The translations under genes were made by a program, and so were the position numbers. From Liquidambar formosana (Eukaryota; Streptophyta; Magnoliopsida; Saxifragales; Altingiaceae): a stretch of DNA of 64,000 nt. Shown piece by piece: positions 46,967 through 58,955 of the stretch; positions within the stretch are counted from its first letter, which is position 1; each line of letters starts with the position of its first letter. A model generated the notes under the pieces. That model was not told where the DNA came from. It made no database searches and worked only from the letters and a program-made list of their open reading frames with translations. Where the stretch lies: the NCBI GenBank assembly GCA_039720395.1, contig CM077831.1, positions 33,267,067 through 33,331,066 of the forward strand, written 5' to 3'.

Positions 46967-49195
46967 TGTTTTATGAAAACTGCCTATTTTGGGGTTGGGT
47001 ACATTCAAAATGGTTTTCTCAGTTTTTATTTATTTATTTATTTTTAGTTCAAGAAAAAAAAAAAACACTACATGTTTCTAAGCTTACTAAAACATGTTTC
47101 AAAAATATATCCAAACAAGCCGTTATTTTTTCTAGCAAAATGGAGGAGGCAAAAGCAATGGAAAAGACAAAGATAGATGCACAAAACAAGCAGCATGATT
47201 TCTCACAGTTCACATTACCATCTTCACACATGGAAGGGGAAAAAAAATGTCAGCATTGATTTTCAATGCTTGATGGCTGAGGGGGCGATTGGCAATTGAC
47301 AACTGCCATTCTTATAATACGCGGTGAGGAGAAAAACAGAGTAAAAGAAGAAAAATGCTCTGTTTTCTAAGCACAAACAGCAAAAAATGGAAGCAAGAAT
47401 AAGCCTAAACTCATATAATCAAATGGAAAATTATTTAAGATTTGATACCACATTTAGCAAATATTCGGAGTTTCGTTGGTTCACTCATTTTTTGGAAAGA
47501 ATCTATCCCTGAATTTGGTCCAATAATTTGATGAGCCAGGACACTTTTGACTTTGTTCCTTGCCCACCACGTCAGACACCCAACATTGTTGGAATCCTTA
47601 TCCTCAAACATGATGCATTTATTATGATTTATCCTCGTACTATTCTTAGTACAATTCGTCCATTTTCTTACTTACACTCCCTCGTGGTGCTTGTGGGGGC
47701 TGCACCTTCCGCAAACAATTCTCTGCCAGCCATGCTTGTGATCATTGTGCTCAATTGTGCAATTGTGAATGTTTTTTACATTTATAATTTCCCACAAGTA
47801 GGAAAATTTATTAGATTTTTTTTTATCATAAAAAATAAAATAAAATTATATGGTATTTATCAAAAAAACATAAGAAACACGTTAAAGTTATCGATTTTAT
47901 CCACCCACTTTGTTTATAAATTAATGCGTCACTGACAAGATTGAAATCAACTAAAAAATTATATTTATTTTATTTTATATAAAAACGGTTGCCACATCAA
48001 TCAGTAGATTGAATCTAGTGGACACGATACTACTCATAACATATAATGAGCAGGAAACCCTAGGGAGAAAACATTCTTGTTTTGAAGAATGTTTACAAAG
48101 CCTATCATAGGTGGGTGCAGTGCCTTGGTTTTTTGTTGTCATTAGACTTTTAAGGGGCACTAGAACTCGACATATCCACGGATCTACAAGCCTAATACGA
48201 GAGTTTAGAGGCGTCGTCTTGAGGCATAATTGTTTGAGTTTATATATATTGTATTCTCAAATAGATTCAAGATTGATCGATACTCTGTAGAATTTAGTAG
48301 CTGAGGGCATAAAACTTGAGAGTTATTAAGATAATGAGATTTAATATTTATTTGTTGATAATAGGTTTATTCTCCATCTTTTTCTTCCACTACTGTTATT
48401 ATCACATAAGAATACTTACAAACAAAAAGTCGTTTTAAGCTGACATTGCTCTAAAATGACATTAAAAGTAGTGAAAATAACTCTTATGTTAACTTTTATA
48501 TTAACCACTATGCTATGATAACTTTGTCTATGTTGGTATTATTTTGACATTAGGGTAACATTGTCAAGAGACATGAGCGTTAAGCAATCGCCATGTACGA
48601 TTTTTGAAAGCGACAGAACTCGATATTTTCTTGTGCCTTATCCGATGCTTGTGAAACGTAAAAAGCCGGAATTTGAATTCCAATTCACTGTTAATTTTTC
48701 GGTCGCGGATCTCATTTTCATTGGGAACCCATTTTGATGGATTTTGTAGTCCCACGCGAGAATGGAGATAAAAAGGTCACAAAAAGGAAAACGGAACACA
48801 TGCCAAACAGAAAAAAGAGAGGAGGAATAGTGGAGGAGAACGTGACCAATCACATTTCAAAAGACTCAAGAGCCAAATGTGAGCCCCAAATTACTAAAAT
48901 GCCCCTACTATGCTGAAAGGGTTTTAACATTCTTATTTGCCAAAAATACCCTTCTTATATTTGGCACTTCGTATTGAAGCCCTTTAATGTCAAACCATCA
49001 TCCTCTTTTATAAAGAGAAGGTTGATAGGTGACTTCATTGAAAGTTTCCATATGGACAAATTTGGAGCCTACCAGATTCGGCAAGTCACTTTGTGCTGAG
49101 TCATTACGCAACCGATGAAACTACGAAGTTGAAATTTAATTAGGTCAGTTTTATGGTATTCTAATAAAAAATTGAGAACTATACTCATAAAATCA
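46967..49195. other. Intergenic, nothing recognised
   Basis: AT-rich. The frame at 47528-47935 is long for the region but low-complexity and resembles no known protein. The stretch at 48050-48240 has a repeat-like character but no recognisable ends. Confidence 0.5.
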
Positions 49196-49350
49196 CTTGA
49201 AATAGTAAGTTAGTTACTTTAAATGATAAATAAGTTAATTAAAATGATAAGTAGTCACTAAATGATAAGTGAGTCACTTCAAATAGTAAGTAGGTTATTT
49301 TGAACAACTTCAAACAGTAAGTGAGTCACTCAAATGATAAATGAGTATGA
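49196..49350. repeat. Degenerate tandem repeat, about 22-25 base unit
   Basis: Variants of AAATGATAAGTGAGTCACTT recur about seven times. Confidence 0.75.
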
Positions 49351-50693
49351 TACGTTGATACCTTAAAAACTTTGTGAGTACCATAGAATTACCCTTTAAT
49401 TATTCATAAGATAAAGAATTTTCTTAACTCGCTTTAGTAGGATCAACATTGGGTAATAATCTTCTTTTTTTTTCTTATAGAAAATGCTATTGGTCCTTAC
49501 ATACTTTTCCATAATGGTATGGCAATTAATATGCCTTTAGAAAGCACAAAAAAAATAAATAAAATAATAATAATAATAATAAATAAATAAATTATTGATG
49601 TGACAACAATCACATCATTAGAAAAATAAAAAATAATAATAATAATAAATAATCACATTGCTTTTAAAAAAAATGAAAAATAAAAGAAAGAATTCAGTGG
49701 TTCAAATTTGATCTTAAGTTGCATGAATGGCAACGGTTCAAATTTGGCAAATCGTCATGTACAAGGAATTGTGCACCTTAGAAAAATACAGGACTCTGAA
49801 TTCCGAAATATAAATAATAATGAGATGAGGAATTGTGTGGTTAAACTTTGATCTTAATGTTGCATCGATGGTGATGTTTTCAATTTCACCTATTAAAAAT
49901 AATACTTTAGTGTGACCTCAATGCGACAAATCATTAAAAAGTGCCATTGATCGAATCGGTGACCTTTTTTTTTTTTTTTTGTGTTTTTGTTTTTCTTGTT
50001 AATGGTGGGCACCTAGAGATGTCACATGTCAAGAAATGTCATGGGGGCATGTAAGATGCTTAAAATACTTAACATCATTAATCTCTTTTGAATATACTGT
50101 GCTAATCTTCTAATCTACTATTAAAAAGTGGTTCCTCCCCCACTAAATGGGGTTTGTCATGTAGTGATATTTGATTAATGATAACGAGGTCCTAAAACAA
50201 AGTAAATTAAAGTTTCAACCAAATCTTTAGAGACTGTAATTGGCTACAAACCTAATATAATAGTGAGTGATTGGTTGGCATTCTTCTTTTCCACGGTCAA
50301 ATCAAGTGATTATTAATTGGACGACACATGGTTTAGATCCTTAAGATAAAATTAACCTTTAAGCAAGCTAAAAAGATGATTAGAAAAAGTACATTGATCT
50401 TAGTACAGTTTCCTTTCTTTTAGGCTTGGGTTACCTTTGTTTTCACCTCATGCAATTCGTGCAATAAATAATTGGGTTATGCCATGTTAGCGTCTTAATC
50501 AAAGAGGACTGAAACCTATGAAATGGATTCTTATAATATACACAAATTTCAACTGTTTACTTTTGCTAAGGTCCTCTGGGAGCGAATACTTCTAGAAAGT
50601 ATTTTGAAAAAATATTGCTCAAAATGATTTTTTGAACTAATCAAATCAATTTGTACTGGTTGGATTACCAATTTAATTATTGGCTTTGTAACG
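49351..50693. other. Intergenic, AAT tracts
   Basis: Contains two clusters of AAT/AATA repeats (49556-49590, 49628-49655) and a T run at 49965-49980. No gene. Confidence 0.6.
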
Positions 50694-50696
50694 TAA

Positions 50697-50931
50697 GGCT
50701 GTGTTTGTTTAGTTGGAATGGAATAGGTGAAATGAAATCACATTCTTATTCATTTCTAACAAAATGTTTGAATGAGGTATTTAAATATGAATGGAATCAA
50801 ACAGTAGTAATGAATCATAATGATATTCATTCCCCAATGTTTATTTCAAACCTCATTCCATTACAAACCAATTTAAGGATGGAATTAAACTCTATTTCCA
50901 CCCATTCTATTTCAGCCAAACAAACATGGCC
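50697..50931. mobile_element. Tourist-like MITE (PIF/Harbinger), 235 bp
   Basis: The ends GGCTGTGTTTGTTTAG and CCAAACAAACATGGCC are inverse to each other. The flanking 3 bp duplication is TAA (50694-50696, 50932-50934), the PIF/Harbinger signature. The interior is rich in GGAATGGAAT words. Confidence 0.85.
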
Positions 50932-50934
50932 TAA

Positions 50935-51085
50935 GCGGTATACCTTCCCCTCTTTTAGGGAGAAAAGTTATAAATTCAAAACTTGATCCCATTAGTTGTA
51001 AAAAAATTCGAAATGAGGAACATAACCTATGCCTTCCGGTGTAGGGTTGATTTTAAATTAAAAAAATAAAAAAATAAAAAGAAGA
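50935..51085 (+). mobile_element. Possible SINE relic beside the MITE
   Basis: TAAGCGGTATACC resembles a tRNA A box and ATAAATTCAAAACTT a degenerate B box, with an A-rich end near 51058. The Tourist-like MITE may have inserted into its 5' part. The similarity is weak. Confidence 0.3.
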
Positions 51086-51639
51086 GATTAAATCGGACCT
51101 ATGTGATAGTGCATTTACGTGCTTTTGTTATTAATGCATGGCCACAGTTCATTAGATAATCAAAGAACTGTACAATATTACAGTGGAGAAAAATCCGGTG
51201 GCCTTCATGCTTTAATAAAACAAATAAGACAACTCCTCTTAATTAATATGGAGAAGTATTAATAAGGCAAATTTGCCCTTTATGGTACAAAACTAATCAT
51301 GATTTAAAAAGGACAGTATTGTCTTTGCATTTGAAGAGTGTCCCATTTAACAACAAAGGGCCTCCACCTAGTGGCAAAAGAAACTCACTTTTTCATTTTA
51401 CTTTAAAATAGAATAGAATATGTAGCACTCCATGACCTGTAGTAAAGTATAGGGAAATAAATAAATCACAGGAGAGCCATTCACTCCATAGAAAAATATT
51501 ATTTTTTGTCCCTCGTCTCCAAAAGTGATGGAGGATGTTTTTATTTTTATTTTTGGGGGTGTTGGGTGGAGTCCATCCCACTTCATGACTAAGGAGAATA
51601 CGAACCAACAAATGTTTTTATCCCATTCAACCTTATCCG

Positions 51640-52420
51640 CTGAAAAAACACAATCAAGTAAAAGGTGATTGAGATAGAATCAAAGCACATATAAAAAATA
51701 ACCCAATGGATAAGAGAGTGAGCTGCCTTGTTAACTAGCTTAAGAACATAACGACCCAAAATGGACAACAGCCTAGCAAAACTTTGATTCACATATCAAA
51801 GAAAGAATAGCCCAATGCGGATTTAGACTCCAATCACACATGGGGTCAAGAACCATATGTTGCGTTTGGTTTGAAAAAATGAAATGGAATGAGAGTGGGA
51901 ATGGAATGAAATGATAATGGGAATAGAAATGAAATGAGAATGGACATTCCATCTTAATGGTTGGTAAGGGGTGGGAATAGAATGAAAAAACAAAAGATGT
52001 GACTCATTTTTAATGATTTTTACTCATTGAAAGGAGGGAATATCCATTCCTCTTAGTTTGAGAAGGAATGAATATTCCCTCGTTGGAGAGAATAGACCCT
52101 TGGAATAGCCATTCCATTTTCTTGTGCAACCACTCGCTCACTTTTTTTTTTTGGGAACGTAATCACCATTCTATTCCCTCACTCATTCCTTCATAACAAA
52201 CATAGCCATAGAAGCATCACCCTCCACCATGGTCATCGGATAACCAAGCTTACTAACCTCTCGCAATCCAAGACATAACGCCTTACATTCCACCACGAAG
52301 GGTTCAAGGGGGCCAACGACATCGGTCCAAGTATGCAAAAATAAACCATCAGAATCCCTTAGAACAGCACTAAGGATGGAAAATGTTGGTCTGATTGTGG
52401 TATCAAAGTAAAAAAATAAA
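51640..52420 (-). pseudogene. LINE RNase H fragment split by a MITE
   Basis: On the minus strand the frame reads SAVLRDSDGLFLHTW, then EPFVVECKALCLGLREV and MVEGDASM, the RNase H-like domain found at the end of plant LINE ORF2. A 349 bp MITE interrupts it at GDASM. After it the sequence resumes with VLDPMCDWSLNPHWAIL and, in a shifted frame, VNKAAHSLIHW. There are stops and shifts, so it is dead. No other LINE parts are seen nearby. Confidence 0.75.
51858..52206. mobile_element. MITE with GGAATGGAAT interior, 349 bp (family T, copy 1)
   Basis: The left end TGTTGCGTTTGGTT is roughly inverse to the right end AACAAACATAGC. CATA flanks both sides (51854-51857, 52207-52210). Removing the element and one CATA joins the RNase H frame as GDASM-VLDP, which fixes the insertion point independently. 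A related copy is at 60697-61004. Confidence 0.82.
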
Positions 52421-52707
52421 AAAAAAACTAGCCAATTGGAGATGCTCCAATTATTGCTTTTATAATTATTTTGCAAAGTGAATCAAAGTTTTAACAATAC
52501 ATATACTCATAATTCTTACAAATATTTATAGTTAATGTATGATCATATCAATTGTACGATATATAATACATATATAGATGAATTAGTATTAATATTTGTA
52601 ATTATAAAAAATTAATATAAAATTTGGTATCATCGCATATAATTATTCCTTAAATCTGGGTTAGGCTTGGGTTCAGCTGGGCCAGGCCAACCTCTAGCTA
52701 GGGTTTT

Positions 52708-52738
<31 letters not shown>

Positions 52739-53409
52739 GGTTATAGACCAACTAGCAACTTAAAGAAGTTAGAAGTGGAGTCAGTTTCCACCGAATGACT
52801 CGAAAAAGGAAATAGTTTGAGGGAACACCCAGTGCATGGCTCAATTCGAAGCTGCCATTCTTTTTAAGATTCAAACTTATTGTGTCAACACCCTCCAACA
52901 AGTATGGAGAAAAAGTCTTAAAATCAAGTAATATTAAATGATTCAATTAGCATTTTTCAAAAGCAACTTTTGAAGTTTGGCAGATCGAACAGTTCGAGTG
53001 TTGTGTCACTTGTGTGTGCCATTCGTCTGGTTGCACCTTTGAAACCCTCAATTCGAGGCATAAGAGAAAATTGTTTTCTCAATTGCCATCAATCGGTAAC
53101 CAAGAAGAAGAAGAGATAAAAAAAGAACGGACAAAATGAGCGCACGTATGAAATAGGGCGATAAAAAAAAAAAAATTTGTTGTTAAATGGTGCAGACGTG
53201 GCACTTCAAAGGGGTGGGGTGGAAAAACCAAAAAACCAAAAAAAGGAAGGTTGCTCAATTCATTTAATAGGAATAACCTAAATAGTAACTCGAGTTTTGA
53301 TAAGTGGTTAATAAAGTGTAGTCTCCTTTGAGGCTACCTCGACTCAATTCATGTAAGGTGAGGATTTCACGTACTCAAGAAATTAGTTTGTATTAAAACC
53401 TCAAATATG
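52421..53409. other. Intergenic with G homopolymer
   Basis: A T run is followed by 23 G at 52718-52740. The rest is AT-rich without recognised genes. Confidence 0.6.
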
Positions 53410-53411
53410 TA

Positions 53412-53884
53412 TTCTTTTCGTCCCATTAAGATAGGTCATATTTATAACTTTTTTTTTTCAAAATGTTTATCTACTTTGAAAAATCAAATCATTATTTTTA
53501 TAAGTTTCCTATAATACCCTTTGTTATTTGAATGATAATTTTTTTTTTTTGTGATTTCCCAAGGTATCCCTAGGTTTTGCCTAGGACTAATTCTCCAAGG
53601 TACTGTCGGATGCCAAAGCGGGAATCTTTCTCAAGAAAATTTGTTGCATCCATAAGGGTTCGAACTCGAGACCCCTGCTTAAGCGACCAGAGTCCCTTCC
53701 GCTTGGGGCAACCTTCTTTGGTTGAATGAATGAATGTTTAACTTTTAAGACAAAACCCAATACAAAAAAGTTAGGGGTATTTTTGAAAAGATGAAGTTTA
53801 ATTAATACAAGTCAATACAATAGTGACTCTTTCTTAAATTTCGTGATTTGTCAAACCTGATCTATCTTTATAAAATGGAAGGAG
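53412..53884. mobile_element. Stowaway-like MITE, interrupted by a SINE
   Basis: The left end TTCTTTTCGTCCCATTAAGA mirrors the right end TATCTTTATAAAATGGAAGG. TA dinucleotides flank both sides, fitting the Tc1/mariner-derived Stowaway type (canonical end CTCCCTCCGT). Its centre is filled by the SINE at 53536-53721. Confidence 0.7.
53536..53721 (-). mobile_element. tRNA-derived SINE
   Basis: Read on the minus strand it opens with GGTTGCCCCAAGCGGAAGG (A box region) and has GAGTTCGAACCC (B box). It ends in an A tract, seen as T 53539-53550 on the plus strand. TTGAATGA flanks it at 53528-53535 and 53722-53729 as a target duplication. This is established SINE structure; the family name is not known to me. 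Confidence 0.8.
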
Positions 53885-53886
53885 TA

Positions 53887-54429
53887 TTTGTTATAAAATA
53901 CGGAGTATTTTTTTAGTATTTAAAATTATTAAATTAAAAACAAAAAGAAATGCTATCCACAAGCTTCCACAAGCTTCCATGATATTGCTGTCATTGTACG
54001 GGAGTACGAAAACTCACGAGAAAAGTCTTAATAAAGAAAGGGTTCCCTAAATAAATTGGACAAATTTATCTGACATTTTTAGCAGTTTCCCAAGGGAAAA
54101 AACCAGGCTGCCATCTTAATTAGGGGCAAAAAAAAAATTGCCTGTTAAAATTGCTAGACTAAAGACTAAAGAGTGGTCCCAAAGGAGCAATATAGTCTTT
54201 TCACAAGGTGGGCGCCCCAATCAACAAAAAGCTAGCATAGTTCCAAGAATAGGATTGAGAAAGGTCCCTACCGCAACCTTATATGAAAAAATTCCAAAAC
54301 CCACACACTACATCATATGACGTGTAAACAATCCAGCCATACTCACTGGCATTCTCGTAATAAAATAAGCTCACAGAGGGCATTATTGTCATGAAGCTGA
54401 ATAAATATACTAAATCACTGAGTTAGATT
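53887..54429. other. Intergenic, bHLH upstream region
   Basis: No gene. The short frame at 54138-54320 is not recognised. Confidence 0.5.
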
Positions 54430-55322
54430 TCCGGCTTCTGTTACTTCTCATTGGCTGAACTCACAGAAGGAGAAAGAAAGAAATGGTTTTTATTGCATTC
54501 GCTTTCTCTCTCCTCTCTCTCACTTGCTTCACCACCACTGCAGCCACCACCAGCTAAGCATAGAGCAGCAGATTAAAGAGAGTGGACGCAGACAGAGAGA
54601 GAGAGAGAGAGATTTGCTGGGTAGAAGAGGTAGAAAGTAGAGAAAGAGAGTAGTATTTGTCCTTTCTTTTTTTTGGGTTGGGGTTGTAATTTGATTTTCA
54701 AGTGTTATATCTTCTTGAGCTGAGTGATTCAGATTTCGAGACTAGAATTTTGGGGTGGTTGTCAAAATAGAAGGGTGGTTTTTCTATTTCTATTGACGGT
54801 TTTGAGATCTTGGAGCTCAAATGGTGTTTTAATTAGAGGAATTGTCGATTGAAGTGGGGTTGTCTGTTTTTTTCTCTGTTTTTTATTCTTGGGGAGTATT
54901 CTGTTGTTCTCTGTTTTCCTCTGTTTCTGTGGTGATTTTGATGGTTGTGGGTTTATATTTGGTGTTTTTGTCGTTAGACCCATGAAGAACAGCTCATTTT
55001 GCAGCTGTTGAATGCTTTGTTAATGCAAAAACCAAAGAATTAGCAGTGATCTCTGAAAGTTTTGTTGAGATCTTGGAGCTCAAATGGTGTTTAATTAGAG
55101 TATTTCAACGAAGAATTGAAGTTGGGTTCTGGTTTTTCCCTGTTTTCCTTTCTTTTTTTTTTTATTTTGGGGGGTTTTATTTGGTGTTTTTGTGTTAGAC
55201 CCATGAGGAAGAGCTCATCTCTATTGTTTTTCTGAGATTCGATTCGATCTGATCGAAAACAGAACAGAGTCTTTTTCCTTTTTTTCAAACTTTTAGCATT
55301 AGGAATCAGAGTCAGAGCAGTA
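54430..55322 (+). promoter_or_regulatory. Promoter and long leader of the bHLH gene, internally duplicated
   Basis: A GA-rich tract (54590-54611) is followed by about 700 bases of T-rich leader. GAGATCTTGGAGCTCAAATG occurs at about 54803 and 55067. TTTGGTGTTTTTG with GTTAGACCCATGA follows in both units, so a unit of about 260 bases was tandemly duplicated. Each unit holds short upstream ORFs. If these are in the mature leader they would reduce translation of the main ORF; the transcription start is not known. Confidence 0.6.
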
Positions 55323-57739
55323 ATGGAGTCACATCTCCATCAAAATCATCATAATATTCACCCTCATCAGCAACAGCAGCAGATGAACTCTGGATTGATG
55401 CGGTATCGATCTGCGCCGAGTTCGTATTTTGCTAATTTCCTTGACAACGAAGATTGCGAAGAGTTTCTCCATCCTCGTCCTCCAAGCCCCGAAACAGAGC
55501 GAATTTTCGCGGGGTTTATCTCCGGTGATGCCGCGGAAGATCCGCCGTCTCATAATCTCTGCGAGATTCAACAGAATTCTCCGGTGACGGAGACGGTGGC
55601 GAACCAGCAGACGCCGTTTATGGCGTCAATGAAGCAGGAAACGGAGGTAATTCAGCCGCAGCAGAATGGGTTTTGTTCTGCTTCGCAGATGATTTACCAA
55701 AGCCCATCTCAGTCACCTTTGCCAAATCATAGCTCGGCAGCTTCAGCTGGTTCTGCCATGGAGAGCCCATATAGAGTGGTGAATCCATTGGGGATGGATC
55801 GGTTGGCGCCGATGAAAATGGGTGGCAGCAATAATTCGAATCTAATTCGGCATAGCAGCTCACCGGCCGGACTGTTCTCCCACATCAACATTGAGAATGG
55901 TACTTTTTATATCTTTCTATTCGACTTTGTTTCTTATTTGTTTTGTAAATTATTTCATTTTTGTTGTAGAAAACATATATATTTATTTTATTTTTTTTAA
56001 AAAAAAGAGTTGAATTGATCTTTGAAATGTTTATTTGGTGAAAGATTGTGTTGGGAACGAAGTAAAAAACATGGTGTCAATTTGGTGTCAAAAAACGATT
56101 TAGTGATGATTTTGCTTTTGGAATTATGACATGAATTTCTAAGACGTATTCAGTAAAGGACTGAATCTAGAATAAACTTTCAAAATCATGATAGAACGAT
56201 CAATCATAGCGTGACCGGCCCATTAATGAAACCATAAATTGGAGGGGGAAAAAAGGTTAGCAATTGAGTTTTATACTATCATTCCATCAAATTCTCCCTT
56301 TTTTTTTTTTTTTCAATAGATTTAGTTACTTTAGTTATGATCTTAGATGTAAACATGGGTGCGAAAATTTCGGTTCTTGGATTTGAAGATATAACAATCT
56401 CCAGTATATTTCTTTCCTAATTTGTAAATTTTTCTGAGCAAATGGCAGGCTATGTTGCATTGAGAGGCATGGGAAATCTTGGAGCTGGTAATGGCACTAA
56501 TGGAGAACCATCATTTTCTTCTGCAAGCAGGTTGAAGAATCAAATAAACTTCTCATCAGGGCCACCTACTTCTTCTGGGCTAATGACTCCAATCTCCGAA
56601 ATGGGGAATAAAAGCATGGGACAAAGTAGCCCAGACAGTGGAAGTTTCGGTGAAGGTCGTAGTAGCAATGGAGGTTACATCACAGGTTTCCCAATTGGTT
56701 CTTGGGACGATTCCACGATTATGTCTGAAAATTTCACAGGTCTCAAAAGAGCTAGAGGTGATGATCGAAATGCATTTTCTGGTTTAAATGCATTGGAAGC
56801 CCAGGTAGCATATTTTTCTTTTATTCGATTCGATTGTTTTTGCCAACATTTTTGGCCTAACTGTGTTTCTTGATGTTGATCAGAATGGGGATGCTGGAAA
56901 ACGTGCCCCCAGTGTTTTGTCCCATCACTTGAGTTTGCCAAAAACATCGGCGGAGATGGCTGCCATGGAAAAGTTTATGCAGTTTCAAGATTCTGTGCCC
57001 TGCAAGATCCGAGCCAAGAGGGGGTGTGCTACTCACCCGCGAAGCATTGCTGAGAGGGTAAGCTCATCTGGTCCCCAAATATTTAATTTTTTCACCATTT
57101 GCTTCATTTGTTGATCATGAGTTCGATGCCCTTTTGTATTTTAATTACATGAAAAACTTAGTCATTGTTTGGTCAGCATTTTGAAAGTATTTATTTAGTT
57201 TTTGCACTTATAAATAAATAAATAAGCCAGGAAAGTACTTTCAAAATGCTGACCAAACAATACCCATTAGTGATCTTGGGGTTTTGTCCAATTTAAGGCC
57301 AGGATTTGTCAAAGTCGTAATCATAGAAATACTTTATATGTTCATTTCATTTCTCCATTATTTTCAGGTGAGAAGAACCCGAATCAGCGAACGAATGAGG
57401 AAGCTACAAGAGCTTGTCCCCAACATGGACAAGGTAGAATCTTCGCTTGCAATTCTTCCTAAAACAAGCCTATGGAAACTCAAAACATGTTTTTTCTTTA
57501 TGTGCAGCAAACAAACACATCGGACATGTTAGATTTGGCTGTCGACTACATCAAAGAGCTTCAGAAACAAGTCAAGGTACATTGATGAAAGAAAAATGAA
57601 TCAAAACCCTCAAAACAATTCTTTTTTGTCTTGAAGCATAGCTAATTCATTCATTGATTTTTACTTCTTCTTTTTTTTTTCCCAGACGCTTTCGGAGAAT
57701 CGAGCAAAGTGTACATGTTCAAGTAAGAAAAAACCATAG
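55323..57739 (+). CDS. bHLH transcription factor, bHLH122/FBH/AKS type
   Basis: Six exons (55323-55899, 56449-56804, 56884-57057, 57368-57433, 57508-57576, 57686-57739) with GT-AG borders encode 431 residues. Hallmarks of this clade are GLMRYRSAPSSYFANFL near the N-terminus, IRHSSSPAGLFSHIN at the end of exon 1, and a C-terminal bHLH. That domain (residues about 361-412) includes ATHPRSIAERVRRTRISERM, LQELVPNMDKQTNTSDML and LAVDYIKELQKQVK. At the DNA-reading positions it has R364, E368 and R372, consistent with E-box binding. In Arabidopsis this group includes FBH1-4, which activate CONSTANS, and AKS1-3, which promote guard-cell K+ channel expression and are released from DNA after ABA-dependent phosphorylation. 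Which paralogue this is cannot be decided by eye. Intron 3 carries a perfect 26 bp hairpin. Confidence 0.93.
57164..57261. mobile_element. MITE-like perfect hairpin in bHLH intron 3
   Basis: The 26-base left arm 57164-57189 (begins ATTGTTTGGTCAGC) is a perfect inverse of 57236-57261 (ends GCTGACCAAACAAT), with a 46-base AT-rich loop. TTAG occurs just outside each arm (about 57158 and 57267). It looks like a very young short MITE. Confidence 0.8.
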
Positions 57740-58210
57740 TTCAAAAGGGGCCTAAATGTGACTTGCTTCTGTACAGAACCACATAAAAAGCATTTGGAAA
57801 AAGAAGATGGAAAGCAAAGATGGGTTCTCTTTTGCACTGAAAAAGAAGAAGATAATGACCTATCTATTATGTGGGTGTAAAGGTTAGGAAAAAAAAAAAA
57901 GGGCTGCTAAAGGAAAGACTGAGATCCAATCCCATTGATGCCATATATAGAAAGCAGACTGTATAGTAAATTTCCATTGTGTATCGATCTAACTTGTGTT
58001 TTTAGTTGAGCAGCTCAACCAACTCATGAAAATTCAAGACAAGAGAGAGATAGAGAGAGGTGGGTCTATTGAATTTGTCCCTAATGTATGCTTCTCTATT
58101 TTGTAGTAAAGACTGTCGCTATCAGTGGCTGTCCCATTAAATTGTGTGGGAAACACGTGGGGCTACCATTCTTTTTTGAAATAATTGACAGGACGAGGAG
58201 TTGAGCTATT
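57740..58210 (+). other. bHLH gene 3' UTR and flank
   Basis: Transcribed-looking 3' sequence with a GAGAGA tract near 58043. No other gene. Confidence 0.5.
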
Positions 58211-58213
58211 TTA

Positions 58214-58410
58214 AGGGCCTGTTTGGTTCAAACACGGTTTTTAAAAATGCATTCTTCAAAAATGGAGAGAAATCTTGAGAAAATAGAAAACAAAAATTAA
58301 GAACATTATTTCGATGTCTCTGTGAATGAGGCGACTGAATTTCCATGTGCGTTTCCTGCGACCCCAAGAAGGGAAAAATGATTTTTTGGGGGAGCAGTGC
58401 CAAACGGCCC
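58214..58410. mobile_element. Tourist-like MITE, 197 bp
   Basis: The ends AGGGCCTGTTTGGTT and GCCAAACGGCCC are inverse. TTA flanks both sides (58211-58213, 58411-58413), as for PIF/Harbinger elements. Confidence 0.8.
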
Positions 58411-58413
58411 TTA

Positions 58414-58917
58414 GGCTCTCTAGAATCAAAGCTCAACTCTAGCATACTGCCTCTTAAGTGGACCTTGGTCATTTCCTTTTCGACTCTAGCTGTTGTCACA
58501 GATTTGCATGATTGCTTGTTTCCCATTTGGGTAAAGATTATTTAGTGCTCTCTATTCCTCGTTTGGTTTTCTTTTTGGAAGAGTCTCATAGGTCAATATG
58601 TCCAAGTTTATAGACAATTTCTCATTGATACGGAACCGTGATTGGGTACCCTCTAAAGTTTGGACTAATAAGTGTGATTGATCAAGCGGCTCCTAGAGGT
58701 TGAGCGATGAATCGAATGGCTGGGAATGGATGGTTGTTTAGATTTTTTTATTAGGTTAAAATTCATGTCGATCTTTCATTTTATTTTTATTTTTTTTAAC
58801 ATTTAATGGCATAATTGGCCCACATGCCCAATCAAGAGTTATTATTTTATTTAAATAAAAAAAATTATAATACGAGTAACTATTATAATAATATTAGTGT
58901 ACAATGAGCAATGTAAA

Positions 58918-58955
<38 letters not shown>

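Noticed and set aside
47528..47935. 135-codon ORF as a membrane protein
   Set aside because: Hydrophobic composition comes from T-rich DNA; no family resemblance or gene structure.
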